NCBI GenBank assembly: GCA_964436865.1 | Contig: CAYTFK010000131.1 | Span: forward strand, 1 to 17,681 | Reading direction: 5' to 3' | DNA length: 17,681 nt | From: JAXGPP01 sp964436865 | GTDB lineage: Bacteria; Planctomycetota; Planctomycetia; Pirellulales; Thermoguttaceae | Part shown: positions 1 through 8,009 of the stretch, piece by piece | Layout of the letters: each line of letters opens with the position of its first letter | Position numbering within the stretch: the first letter of the stretch is position 1 | Program-made: the position numbers and the translations under genes | The notes under the pieces: model-generated | The model's database searches: none | Told to the model about the DNA's origin: nothing | What the model saw: the letters and a program-made list of their open reading frames with translations, nothing else

Positions 1-84
1 GAGAATCCGCGCGATCCGTTCGGCTTCGCCGCGAAGCCACGGATTAGCCTGTTCCAGCGGCAGTCCTTTCCCGAAGTCCGTCAT
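1..84 (-). CDS. Start of an unrecognised ORF, running off the window
   Basis: An open frame begins at an ATG at 84 (reading MTDFGKGLPLEQ, then a stretch ending ERIARIL) and stays open to the window edge, giving 28 codons. It overlaps the end of the DUF6933-like ORF in the +1 frame relative to it. There is no convincing Shine-Dalgarno sequence before the ATG. I do not recognise the protein. The visible part does not resemble the missing C-terminal half of DUF6933 proteins as I remember them, so it is more likely a separate gene than a simple frameshifted continuation. The short length makes the call weak. Confidence 0.28.
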   Translation of the reverse strand, partial: MTDFGKGLPLEQANPWLRGEAERIARIL

Positions 85-307
85 ACATGAATTCTACCAT
101 TTTTCCTGCGCTGGAATCGGTGATGCCTCTTCCGTACAGCACCGCCGAGTAGAGCGACTTCGTGTTGCTGATGATGATGCACTGGGTGCGGTCCGCCGTG
201 AAGAGGTGGGCCGACCAGTCGGCATAAGGATTCTCGTCCAGCGGCAGCGACGGCAGGCTGCCTTCCTTGAGCTTGGACGCGAGTTTCTGGGAAAGGCGGA
301 AGATCAT
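44..307 (-). CDS. Short DUF6933-like protein, probably truncated
   Basis: This 87-residue protein opens with MIFRLSQKLASKLKEG, followed by PLDENPYADWSAHLF and TKSLYSAVLYGRGITD. From memory these blocks match the N-terminal half of DUF6933, a family of small proteins of unknown function usually about 150-170 residues long. After GITDSS the similarity stops and the tail (ending RERTAAGTG) looks unrelated, so the C-terminal half is missing. The start is supported by a GGAG about 10 bases upstream. It lies 40 bp downstream of the oxidoreductase gene on the same strand and could be read through from it. The tail overlaps another open frame at 1-84, consistent with a deletion or rearrangement joining unrelated DNA. 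It may be a pseudogene. Confidence 0.6.
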   Translation of the reverse strand: MIFRLSQKLASKLKEGSLPSLPLDENPYADWSAHLFTADRTQCIIISNTKSLYSAVLYGRGITDSSAGKMVEFMYDGLRERTAAGTG

Positions 308-347
308 GGGAGACTCCGTTCACCTGGCGATCGGGAGCAGGCGAGCG

Positions 348-1655
348 CTACGCGATCGGGGGCAATTCGTAGCCCTTGCGGCGAGGGCGCGAGCGGAGGG
401 CGTTGGCTTCGTCGTCGCCGAGGAACTCTTCCTTCACGGGGTCCCACTTCAATCGGCGGCCCAGTTCGCGGCAGATGTTGATCTGGTGACAGATCACCGT
501 GGCGCGGTGGCCGACTTCGGCGTGCGCCACGGGCTTCTGGCGCGAACGCATGCAGTCGACCCAGTTCTGGATATGCCGCTGGGCGACACTGGCCACTTCG
601 GAGCGGTCGTCGGGTTCGGGAGCGCCGGCGATCAGTTCGGGCGGATTGCTGGCGAGGCGATTGCGGTTGATCTCGATCTTGCCCTTGTCGCCGACGAAGA
701 TCGCCCCCAACCCGGGCCCGGTCCCCTTGGGGAGCGACAGCTTGAGGACGGTTCCGCTCGGGTAGCGGAGCGACAAGGGGAAGTCGGTGCCGGTGCCCTC
801 GGGCCAGATCTCGACCGGGTCGGTGTCGTCGGTTCCCAGGGCCCGCTGCACCTGATCGAGGGCATGGGTTCCCCACCCGGTCACGCCCCAGCCCAGCCCG
901 CCGCCGTCGTATTCGCGCCAGCGGCCCCAGCGGCCGAGGCCGGGATGGAGTTCGGAGCTGTAGGGGACCAGCGGCGTCTGGTGGCACCACATGTCCCAGT
1001 TCATGCCCTCGGGGGTCGGTTCGCCGGCGGTCGATGTCCGCCGTTCGGGGCCGATGAAGTTGGGGCAGAGGACCGTGTGCACCTTGCCGATCGCGCCGTC
1101 GCGGACCAGGTCGCTGCCGAAGTTGTTGATGGGAATCGACCGCTGCTGCGAGCCGACCTGGAAGACCGTGTTGTATTTCCGTTCCGCCCTGATGAGGTAT
1201 TGACCCTCTTCGATGGTCAGTGTCAGCGGCTTCTCGGCATAGACGTCGAGCCCGGCCTGCATGGCGTCGAGACAGATGAGCACGCGGGCGTGGGTGGTGG
1301 TGGCCACGAACAGGCCGTCGAGCTTCTCCTTGTCGAGCATCTGGCGATAGTCCTGATACTGGGAGCACTTCGCGGCGGCGATCTCGGGCCGCGACTCGTA
1401 CAGCCATTTCAGGTATCCGTCGATCTGCCGCAGGTCGCAGTCGGCCACGGCGACGAGTTCGAGGTCGAGCGGGCTTTCCTTCAGGAGGTCGCGCGGGCGA
1501 CCACCCGAACCGATGAGCCCGACGCGAATGCGGTCGTTGGCGCCCGGTTTGCCGTCGGCCGCGAGGACATTCGACGGCACAAGCCACGGGATGGAGACGG
1601 CCGCAGTGGAGGCCGCCTTGAGAAAACTCCGCCGCGTGCGCTTCGACCGATTCAT
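348..1655 (-). CDS. Tat-exported Gfo/Idh/MocA family oxidoreductase
   Basis: The 435-residue protein is a predicted NAD(P)-dependent sugar or polyol dehydrogenase of the Gfo/Idh/MocA family. The N-terminus has a twin-arginine signal (TRRSFLKA, residues 7-14) followed by a hydrophobic stretch to an Ala-Ala site near 32-33, so it should be exported folded with its cofactor. The Rossmann nucleotide loop is GLIGSGGR (46-53). The family EKP motif with its catalytic-site lysine is at 141-143, and GSQQRS at 168-173 is typical of the planctomycete and Bacteroidetes Tat-type subgroup. A TPEGMNWDMW block and a GGGLGWGVTGWG block lie in the C-terminal domain. The length is normal. An AGGAG about 9 bases before the ATG supports the start. 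The substrate cannot be read from sequence; sugar or glycan catabolism is the usual context. Confidence 0.93.
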   Translation of the reverse strand: MNRSKRTRRSFLKAASTAAVSIPWLVPSNVLAADGKPGANDRIRVGLIGSGGRPRDLLKESPLDLELVAVADCDLRQIDGYLKWLYESRPEIAAAKCSQYQDYRQMLDKEKLDGLFVATTTHARVLICLDAMQAGLDVYAEKPLTLTIEEGQYLIRAERKYNTVFQVGSQQRSIPINNFGSDLVRDGAIGKVHTVLCPNFIGPERRTSTAGEPTPEGMNWDMWCHQTPLVPYSSELHPGLGRWGRWREYDGGGLGWGVTGWGTHALDQVQRALGTDDTDPVEIWPEGTGTDFPLSLRYPSGTVLKLSLPKGTGPGLGAIFVGDKGKIEINRNRLASNPPELIAGAPEPDDRSEVASVAQRHIQNWVDCMRSRQKPVAHAEVGHRATVICHQINICRELGRRLKWDPVKEEFLGDDEANALRSRPRRKGYELPPIA

Positions 1656-1759
1656 GGACGGAACTCCTGCTGTCTGCCGGGAAGGTGTTTTGACTGTTTG
1701 TGGCCTGTAAAGAAATAAGCTGCCGATACGATCGTGTTCCGTTTTGCGAAAGGGCGTAC

Positions 1760-1774
1760 TTTCGCGGAGCGAAA
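1760..1774. repeat. Palindromic intergenic element (TTTCGC-GGA-GCGAAA)
   Basis: A perfect 6-bp inverted repeat with a 3-base loop sits in the 250-bp divergent gap between the oxidoreductase and aldehyde dehydrogenase genes. Its context (GTACTTTCGCGGAGCGAAAG) resembles a short dispersed intergenic sequence I recall from Pirellulales genomes. Only one copy is present in this window, so the repeat nature is from memory. It has no T-tract and is not an obvious terminator. I see no convincing promoter in the rest of the gap (1656-1905). Confidence 0.45.
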
Positions 1775-1893
1775 GGCGACTGTGGGTGTCTTGCAGCGCC
1801 TTAGCATGACGCGAGCGCTCTGTGACCGCAAGCGCCCCTTACTTTTCCCGCACCGACGTTCGGCGTACACTTGGGGTCGTACCAGCCAGCCAC

Positions 1894-1899
1894 AGGAGG
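1894..1899 (+). promoter_or_regulatory. Strong ribosome binding site deciding the ALDH start
   Basis: AGGAGG lies 6 bases before the ATG at 1906. It favours that start over the in-frame upstream start at 1822, which has no comparable site and would add 28 residues lacking family similarity. Confidence 0.85.
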
Positions 1900-1905
1900 A
1901 TTGCC

Positions 1906-3399
1906 ATGAGCGTCGCCGAATCGATCGAGCTGTTGCCGGAGGTCCAGTCATTCCTCAACCGCGGCCCCCTGGGCGGGTTTATTGGCGGCGAAGAGGTGAT
2001 GGCCGCCGATGGCGCGAAATTTGAGACTCACGATCCCGGTTCCGGGCAGCGGCTGGCCGAGGTGGCCGCGATGAAGGCGGAAGACGTGGATGGCGCGGTC
2101 CGGGCGGCCGCGCGGGCGTTTGCCGATAGCGGTTGGGCGAGGATGTCGCCCCAGGAGCGGGGCGCGATGCTGCATCGATTGGCCGACGCGGTCGAGCGCC
2201 GCAAGAAGATCATCGGCCAGATTGAGGCGCTGGACTGCGGCAAGATCGGCTGGCAGGCGGAGGGGGACGTCGAGAACTTCGTCGCCACGCTCCGCTACTT
2301 CACCGACATGGCGCAGCACATCCAGCACCGCAACGTGCTGGCCGTGCAGGGACACGAGGCGTGGATTGTCCGCCAGCCGTGGGGTCCGTGCGGATTCATC
2401 TTCCCCTGGAACTTCCCCTTCCTGCTCATCGGCTGGGGGATCTCTCCCGCGCTGGCGGCGGGCAACACGGTGATCATCAAGCCGGCCGAGGACACGCCGC
2501 TGTCGGCGATTTACCTGGCCCGGCTGGCGAAGGAGGTGGGCATTCCGGATGGCGTGATCAACGTCGTACCCGGTCTCGGCGAGACGGCCGGCGCGGCGCT
2601 GGCACGGCATGCGGGGCTGAAGCGGATGTCGTTCACCGGCTCACCGGAAGTCGGCCGACTGGTGGGGGAGGCCTGCGGCCGGAATCTCGTACCGGTGAAG
2701 CTCGAGCTGGGGGGCAAGGGGGCGGCGGTGGTGTTCGACGATGTCGACCTCGAGGATACGGTGGAGAAGCTGGCGCAGGCGGTCACGTTCCACACCGGCC
2801 AGGTTTGCTGCGACGCCACGCGGTGGCTGGTGCACCGCTCGATCTACGATCGATTCGTCGCCGCGTCGGTCGAGCGATTGAAGCAGGTGAAGGTCGGCTA
2901 CCAGATGGACCGCGGGACCGAGATGGGGCCGGTGGTCAACGAGAAGCAGCGGAAACGGGTGCTGGGCTACCTGGAGCGCGGCCGGCAGGAAGGGGCTGAA
3001 CTGGTGCTCGAAGGGGGCCCGGCCGATGTGGCCGGTCGCGAGGGTCATTACGTCAAGCCGGCCCTGCTGGCCGGTCCGCTGGATAACGTGGCCGCGCGCG
3101 AGGAGATTTTCGGCCCGGTAGCTTACCTGGCGCCGTTCGATGACGAGGAAGACGCGATCTCGAAGGCCAACGCCACCGATTATGGTTTGGCCAATAGCGT
3201 CTGGTCGCGCGACCTGGCCCGCGCGGTCCGCGTGGCCGAGGCCCTCGTGGCGGGCAATAGCTGGATCAACGCCCACAACCTGTTCCCGCACGGCGTGCCG
3301 TATGGGGGTGTTAACAAGAGCGGCATGGGGGGCGGCGTGAACTCGGTGGAGACGCTGCTCGATTACTGGCGCGGCCTGTCGGTCGTTCGGCCGGTGTAG
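1906..3399 (+). CDS. NAD(P)-dependent aldehyde dehydrogenase
   Basis: This 497-residue protein has the full aldehyde dehydrogenase superfamily architecture and oxidises an aldehyde to the carboxylic acid in the cytosol. Visible motifs are FPWNF with the oxyanion-hole Asn169, IKPAED with cofactor-binding Lys192, FTGS (243-246), LELGGK with general base Glu267, and GQVCC with the nucleophile expected at Cys301, followed by a second cysteine. An EIFGPV block near the C-terminus completes the cofactor pocket. The length is normal for the family. It resembles betaine-aldehyde and other broad class 1/2-type enzymes in overall form, but the substrate cannot be assigned. It is transcribed divergently from the oxidoreductase and converges on the kinase gene. 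The start is chosen from the strong AGGAGG and the loss of family similarity upstream. Confidence 0.95.
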   Translation: MSVAESIELLPEVQSFLNRGPLGGFIGGEEVMAADGAKFETHDPGSGQRLAEVAAMKAEDVDGAVRAAARAFADSGWARMSPQERGAMLHRLADAVERRKKIIGQIEALDCGKIGWQAEGDVENFVATLRYFTDMAQHIQHRNVLAVQGHEAWIVRQPWGPCGFIFPWNFPFLLIGWGISPALAAGNTVIIKPAEDTPLSAIYLARLAKEVGIPDGVINVVPGLGETAGAALARHAGLKRMSFTGSPEVGRLVGEACGRNLVPVKLELGGKGAAVVFDDVDLEDTVEKLAQAVTFHTGQVCCDATRWLVHRSIYDRFVAASVERLKQVKVGYQMDRGTEMGPVVNEKQRKRVLGYLERGRQEGAELVLEGGPADVAGREGHYVKPALLAGPLDNVAAREEIFGPVAYLAPFDDEEDAISKANATDYGLANSVWSRDLARAVRVAEALVAGNSWINAHNLFPHGVPYGGVNKSGMGGGVNSVETLLDYWRGLSVVRPV

Positions 3400-3438
3400 T
3401 GCGCTGCGGGTAGTGGCAGCGAGAGCGCGAAAGGGAAA

Positions 3439-3457
3439 ACGCGGCGAGACGCCGCGT
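3439..3457 (-). terminator. Hairpin between convergent genes, likely terminator of the kinase gene
   Basis: An 8-bp stem with a 3-base loop (ACGCGGCG, AGA, CGCCGCGT on the plus strand) lies just after the kinase stop codon. Read on the minus strand it is followed by TTTTCCCTTT, which fits an intrinsic terminator for the kinase operon. In the plus direction there is no T-tract, so for the aldehyde dehydrogenase it would be at best a 3'-end stabiliser. A similar GC hairpin recurs between genes in planctomycete genomes as far as I remember, so it may also be a dispersed element. Confidence 0.6.
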
Positions 3458-3468
3458 CTACGGGAGGG

Positions 3469-6400
3469 CTATTGCTGCCAGGAGATGTCGACGCGCGAGT
3501 GGAGTCGCGTGGCGACGTCGATGCTTTCGGGATGGCTGTCGGCCAGCCAGGCGATGACTTTTTCGGATCCGATCTGCTGGATCTCCTGGCAGAGCAGGAC
3601 GTCGCCCTCGGCGGAGATTTCGGCGGTGGGTGGAATGCCCGTCGCGGTGGCGACGGCCGCAGCCATGACCTGCTGTCCGGCGGAGTCCGGCATAAGGACC
3701 AGCAATCGGCTCGCGCCGCCGCAGCAGGTCAGGCCGGGCGTGGAGTCGGGAAGACTCTTGCCGAGGAACTCCCGGGCCTGATCGGGCGTGCCGAGCGGGA
3801 AGACCTGGGCAAGTCCGCCGGCGCGGCGGATCGCGTCCTGCAGGCGGCGGCGGGCGACGTGGCGCAGGGCGGTGGGCAGCAAGCGGCTCAACTCGCGCCG
3901 CATGCCCATCAGATCGCAGAGGACGCCGAGACGCTGCGGTTCGTGTCCGAAGACGTCCTGGCCGATGGCCTCGATCAGTTCGTTGCGCCGGCTCTCGAGC
4001 AGCCGCCCTGCCACGCGCTCGAAGGTTTCCTGGAGTTCGCCCGCGGTTGCGCCGGAGGGAATCGCCGGCTCGCCATCGACATGCTTGAGTCGATTGGCCA
4101 CGACCTCGAGCTCGGCAACGAATTCACCGAGCTGGACCTGCCGGGCCGCCAGTTCGGCGCGCACAACGCGGAGGAACCGATCGCTGGCTTCGAGGGCCTC
4201 GCGCCGCACCTGCAGCCGTTCGAGGGCCGCCCCCGGCGGCAGCGGCGCGGCGCTGGGGCCGAGGCGCAGCAAATTGAGGAATCGCGGTCGGCCGCGGTCG
4301 CGCGGCGGCGCGGCGGCGGAAACGCGGGCGATATCGGCGTCGACGTGTTTGACCAGCTCGGGGATTCCGCGGGCCAGCGACTTGAGGTGTTCGTCCAACT
4401 GGTGGAGGACGTCGTGCATCGAGTGCACGCCGAGATCGCCGGCGTCGACCAGGGAGGCCAGGTGGCTCCAGACGGCGGCGACGCAGGTTCGCCCGTTGTT
4501 TTCGGCGATGGTGGCAGCGGTCGGCATGGCCGGAACGAAAGCGGCCTCGGGAACGGCGCCGCCGGCCGCGTCGGCCTTCGACTGCGCCACGGCAGTCTCC
4601 ATGTCGGCCAGCAACAGCGGTTCGTCGAGCCGGAAGCGGTGAATGCAGTCGACGACGATCGCGCCCCGCGCGTGCGCCGGCGCGGCGGTTGCGGGGCCGA
4701 CTGTCTCGCGATCCGCCGCGGATACGGTGGGGTTTGAACGCGCGGGGCGGGCGCACCACTGGAGCAAGGCCTCGGCCGCCAGATCGCCCGTGGCACCCGC
4801 CGCCAGCCGGCTTGCCCGGCAGCCGAGTTGGAAGAGCCCGAACGTGCCCATGCCGGGCGGTTCGCCATCGGCCGCCTCGCGGCACGCATCGAAGAACCGC
4901 TTGTGGGGAGTCACGGTGTTGAGATAGAGGTATTCGGCGACCATTTCGGCGGTCGCGGCGCGGGGGTCTTCGGCTTCGGCCTTGGGAAGCACGATGTAGG
5001 CATGATGGAAGGGCGAGCCTGGGCCGAAGGGGGGCAGTCCGCAGGCCGGATCACCGGGATAGCCGCGCCGCTCGTAGTAGGCCATTTCGCGGAGGCAGGC
5101 CTGGGCGTTGGCGGCGGCCAGGGTGTATCCTTGCGCTTCGGCATGGAGGAGCAGGCCGAATATGCGGCCATCGGACGCGCCCAGTTCGGCGAGCGTGCGG
5201 CGGACGAGATAGCCGGCGTCGGCCACCATGCCGCTTCCGGTGCCGCCGTCGATCGAGGCCACGACAAACACGCGCGGAGCGGACTGGTTCACGGTCCAGC
5301 CGGTCGCCGCCGCCGACTCGGCCCGTGCCGGATCGGAGAGCACGTGTTCGAGCGCCGCGCGAACACGTTCGGCGAACGGCCGCGCATGATCCACCAGCGC
5401 CAGCCGGCCCAGCGGCCGCAGGCCGTCGGGCTGGAGCGAATGGGGGATGTTGTAGAGCCACCGCCGGCTGAGCCACTTGAGCAGGTCGGCCGACTGCTGC
5501 CGATAGTCTTCGGGCTTGCGGAGGGCCATGAGCATCGTGTCGCTCGACTCCAGGGCGGCGGTCTCATCGCCGTGGATCGCGTCGAGCAGATCGCTGCGGT
5601 CGGTGTCGACCAGCAGCATCTGCAGACCGGGGAGGACGCGCGGATCGCCAAACCGCTGGCAGAGCCGGAACCGCAGTTGGCGGAGCACGCGGCCCGCCAT
5701 GCCGCCGATTCCCAGCACCAGCGTGGGGTGGAACTGCGGCGCGGTCGCAGGTGCGGCGGGAGGCGGGAGCGCCTGGGGTTTTTCGGATATGAATGGCGGC
5801 GGGCAGTAGGGGGTGCTCGGGCGCGACGAGGAACCCGACGGCAGGCCGTCCGATGCGTCGGACGGCTTCTTCCTGGCCAGCGCGGCGCACTCGGTAACGA
5901 GCGTCGCACCCGGCGAGGTGTCGCTCGAGGCGGGCTCGGGGGGCGGTTCGGGCCCGCGTTCGGCGGCCGCGGCGGTAGTGGTTTCGCGTCCGAGGAGGGC
6001 GTCGACCAGTGCCCGGCAACTGGGGAAGCGGTCTTCGGGCCGCTTGGCGAGGGCCCGCGCGACCGCGGTGCGGTCCGACTCGCCCAGCGCGCCGAGTTGG
6101 GGACGCCCGTGCTTGTGCTGCGCCGCCAACTGGGAGGCTGTTTTTCCCGGGTAGGGGAGCGTGCCGGTCAACATTTCCTGGTAGACGATGGCCAGGCTGT
6201 ACTGATCGCTGTGGACCGAGATCTCGTCTTCGAACAATTCGGGCGGGGCGTAGGCGGGCGTGAGGCCGCCCAGCAGCGAGTGGGAATGGTGCCGCAGATC
6301 CTTGACCAGTCCGAAGTCGGCCACCTTCACTCGACCGCCGACGATCAGGAGATTCTCGGGCTTGACGTCGAGGTGCTGGAGCGAGTGCCGCTGCGACATG

Positions 6401-6786
6401 TAGTCCAAGGCGTCGGCCGCATCGCCCAGATAGACGAGCAACTCGTCGCGCCCGATACCCGGCCGGCCGTCGCGGCGGCAGGCTTCGTAGCGATCCTTGA
6501 GGCTTTCGTCGGCCAGTTCGGTGACGATCATCAACTGGCCGTCGATGACCTCGATCCGTTCGAGGGAGAGCAGGAAGGGATGCCGCACCTCCTTGATGCG
6601 GTGCAGGGCTTTGAGTTCGCACGCGGCGCGCTCGCCGTCGATGTAGCCGTAGACGAACTTGACGGCCTTGGGCAGTCCGCCGGGGGCCTCCGCTTTCCAG
6701 ACCTCGCCGTAGCCGCCCGCGCCGATCCGCTGTCGGATGGCGTAGCCGGCAATCGGCTGGTCGATATGGAGAAGCGGTGGCGACAC
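3469..6786 (-). CDS. Ser/Thr protein kinase fused to a tubulin-like domain
   Basis: A 1105-residue two-part protein. Residues about 14-268 are a Hanks-type kinase: glycine loop GAGGYGEVW (22-30), ATP lysine in AVK (Lys43), catalytic HLDVKPEN (138-145, Asp140) and DFG (157-159). The catalytic motif is HLD, not HRD, so it belongs to the non-RD type. A Pro/Ala/Ser-rich linker (about 270-352) follows. The second part (from about 354) begins LVLGIGGMAGR and carries GGTGSG (514-519), the phosphate-binding signature shared by FtsZ and tubulin, and fits the Pfam Tubulin_like family (PF13809). The C-terminal third looks largely helical with possible coiled coil. No transmembrane segment is evident, so it is probably cytosolic. 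The start is GTG. It lies 14 bp downstream of the FHA gene and is probably co-transcribed with it. The kinase call is firm; GTP binding and polymerisation are inferred. Confidence 0.9.
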   Translation of the reverse strand: MSPPLLHIDQPIAGYAIRQRIGAGGYGEVWKAEAPGGLPKAVKFVYGYIDGERAACELKALHRIKEVRHPFLLSLERIEVIDGQLMIVTELADESLKDRYEACRRDGRPGIGRDELLVYLGDAADALDYMSQRHSLQHLDVKPENLLIVGGRVKVADFGLVKDLRHHSHSLLGGLTPAYAPPELFEDEISVHSDQYSLAIVYQEMLTGTLPYPGKTASQLAAQHKHGRPQLGALGESDRTAVARALAKRPEDRFPSCRALVDALLGRETTTAAAAERGPEPPPEPASSDTSPGATLVTECAALARKKPSDASDGLPSGSSSRPSTPYCPPPFISEKPQALPPPAAPATAPQFHPTLVLGIGGMAGRVLRQLRFRLCQRFGDPRVLPGLQMLLVDTDRSDLLDAIHGDETAALESSDTMLMALRKPEDYRQQSADLLKWLSRRWLYNIPHSLQPDGLRPLGRLALVDHARPFAERVRAALEHVLSDPARAESAAATGWTVNQSAPRVFVVASIDGGTGSGMVADAGYLVRRTLAELGASDGRIFGLLLHAEAQGYTLAAANAQACLREMAYYERRGYPGDPACGLPPFGPGSPFHHAYIVLPKAEAEDPRAATAEMVAEYLYLNTVTPHKRFFDACREAADGEPPGMGTFGLFQLGCRASRLAAGATGDLAAEALLQWCARPARSNPTVSAADRETVGPATAAPAHARGAIVVDCIHRFRLDEPLLLADMETAVAQSKADAAGGAVPEAAFVPAMPTAATIAENNGRTCVAAVWSHLASLVDAGDLGVHSMHDVLHQLDEHLKSLARGIPELVKHVDADIARVSAAAPPRDRGRPRFLNLLRLGPSAAPLPPGAALERLQVRREALEASDRFLRVVRAELAARQVQLGEFVAELEVVANRLKHVDGEPAIPSGATAGELQETFERVAGRLLESRRNELIEAIGQDVFGHEPQRLGVLCDLMGMRRELSRLLPTALRHVARRRLQDAIRRAGGLAQVFPLGTPDQAREFLGKSLPDSTPGLTCCGGASRLLVLMPDSAGQQVMAAAVATATGIPPTAEISAEGDVLLCQEIQQIGSEKVIAWLADSHPESIDVATRLHSRVDISWQQ

Positions 6787-6800
6787 GGTTTCGGCGAAGC

Positions 6801-8009
6801 TCAGTCGGAGGTGGTTGCGGGTCCGCGCGGAGTGCCGGCGCGGAGCTGTCCGTCACGTTCGGCGGCCAGCGCGTAGAGCGGCTGAGGGCCGCCAAAGTAA
6901 GCGCCTTTTCCCAAGGTGCAGCCGAGTTCCGCGGCCAGTTGGGCCTGCTCCTTGGAGGCAATTCCGGTGGCCAGCACCTGGGAGCCCAGTTCGCGGGCGG
7001 CATGCACGGTGGCCTGAAGCAGGCGGCGCTGTTCCGGGCTGCGGAAGGACGCCTGGCAGGCGTTGGGGGCGAGTACGAGCAGATCGGGCGCCAGCGGCTT
7101 GAGTTGCCGGACCTGGGCTGCGCGGCCGCTGAATTCGTCGCAGGCCAGATCGACTCCGGCCTCGTCGAGTTCGGCGCGCCACTGGCTGAAATACGGGCCG
7201 GCCTGCAGCGCGCTTTCGGGCACGGCGACAATCAGCCGCCGGCTTTCGCCGAGGATCGACGCCAGGCGGCGAATCGATCCCATGAGCCAGTTGGCGCCGA
7301 TCTCGGCGGCATGGAGCCGAACGAGCAGGGAGCCGGGCTGCGGCAGGAGACGGGCTTCCTCGACCGCGACCGTCCGCCCCAGCCAGCGCAGACGCGTGGT
7401 GAGACGATTCTCGGCCGCCCGCATCACCTCGCGAACGGCGACCGGCCCGGAGTCGTCTTCCTCGGCCGAGGCCTCGTAGCCGAACAGGCCTTGCGGGGTG
7501 ATTTGCGCGATCGGCTGGTAGAGGGCTACCAGGCAGCGATGGGTGAGCATTTCGTGGACTCGGCGAACCTCGCGCACCAGCGCCTTGGGCGTGACTTCAT
7601 CGCGGCGCTGCTGCTGTTCGCGCTCGATGACCTGGGTGACCGTATCCTGCCGCGAGCGCTTCTCGCCGGTGAAGAAGGTGTACTCGGCGTCGCCGAAGGT
7701 CAGCAGGTCGCCGTCGTGCAGCACGCCTTCGGCGACCCGTTTGCCGTTGAGGAAAGTGCCGTTGGTGCTCCCCGGGTCGCGAATCAGGTAGTTGGCGCCC
7801 TGCTTGACGATGGTGGCGTGTTCGCGCGAGACGCGGCTGGAGGGAATCTGGAAATCGACCGAACTGCTGCGGCCGACAGTGAAGGGAAACGACTCCAGCA
7901 ACGTCCACTCGGGCTGGCCGCCGGCGGCCGGATAGCACTCGAGGCGCGCCACGCCGACCGGCGGTTCTTGGATCAATTGGGTTCGCATACCCGGCGGCAG
8001 TCCACGCAT
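6801..8009 (-). CDS. FHA domain protein with a degenerate EAL domain
   Basis: In this 402-residue protein, residues about 20-115 form an FHA phosphothreonine-binding domain with GRSSS (46-50), SRVSREH (58-64) and GSTNGTFLNG (80-89), all expected binding residues being present. A charged linker (115-145) leads to a C-terminal EAL-like domain (about 150-385). There the signature is YEAS (178-181) instead of EAL. The usual PDxxKxD becomes PDLLVLA (308-314), losing the lysine and aspartate, and the AEGVE block becomes ATGIA (347-351), losing both glutamates. It is therefore unlikely to hydrolyse cyclic-di-GMP and may bind a ligand or protein. It is probably co-transcribed with the kinase just downstream, whose phosphothreonines its FHA domain could read. 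A second in-frame ATG at 7988 is an equally possible start; neither has a clear ribosome site. Confidence 0.9.
   Translation of the reverse strand: MRGLPPGMRTQLIQEPPVGVARLECYPAAGGQPEWTLLESFPFTVGRSSSVDFQIPSSRVSREHATIVKQGANYLIRDPGSTNGTFLNGKRVAEGVLHDGDLLTFGDAEYTFFTGEKRSRQDTVTQVIEREQQQRRDEVTPKALVREVRRVHEMLTHRCLVALYQPIAQITPQGLFGYEASAEEDDSGPVAVREVMRAAENRLTTRLRWLGRTVAVEEARLLPQPGSLLVRLHAAEIGANWLMGSIRRLASILGESRRLIVAVPESALQAGPYFSQWRAELDEAGVDLACDEFSGRAAQVRQLKPLAPDLLVLAPNACQASFRSPEQRRLLQATVHAARELGSQVLATGIASKEQAQLAAELGCTLGKGAYFGGPQPLYALAAERDGQLRAGTPRGPATTSD

Noticed and set aside
267..1718. 483-residue plus-strand open frame opposite the oxidoreductase
   Set aside because: It has no domain signature, and the minus strand gives a complete Gfo/Idh/MocA protein with a Tat signal.
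4828..6876. 682-residue plus-strand open frame opposite the kinase
   Set aside because: It is an antisense shadow; the minus strand has intact kinase motifs.
5564..7231. 555-residue minus-strand frame overlapping kinase and FHA genes
   Set aside because: It is an out-of-frame, Arg/Pro-rich low-complexity translation crossing two real genes.
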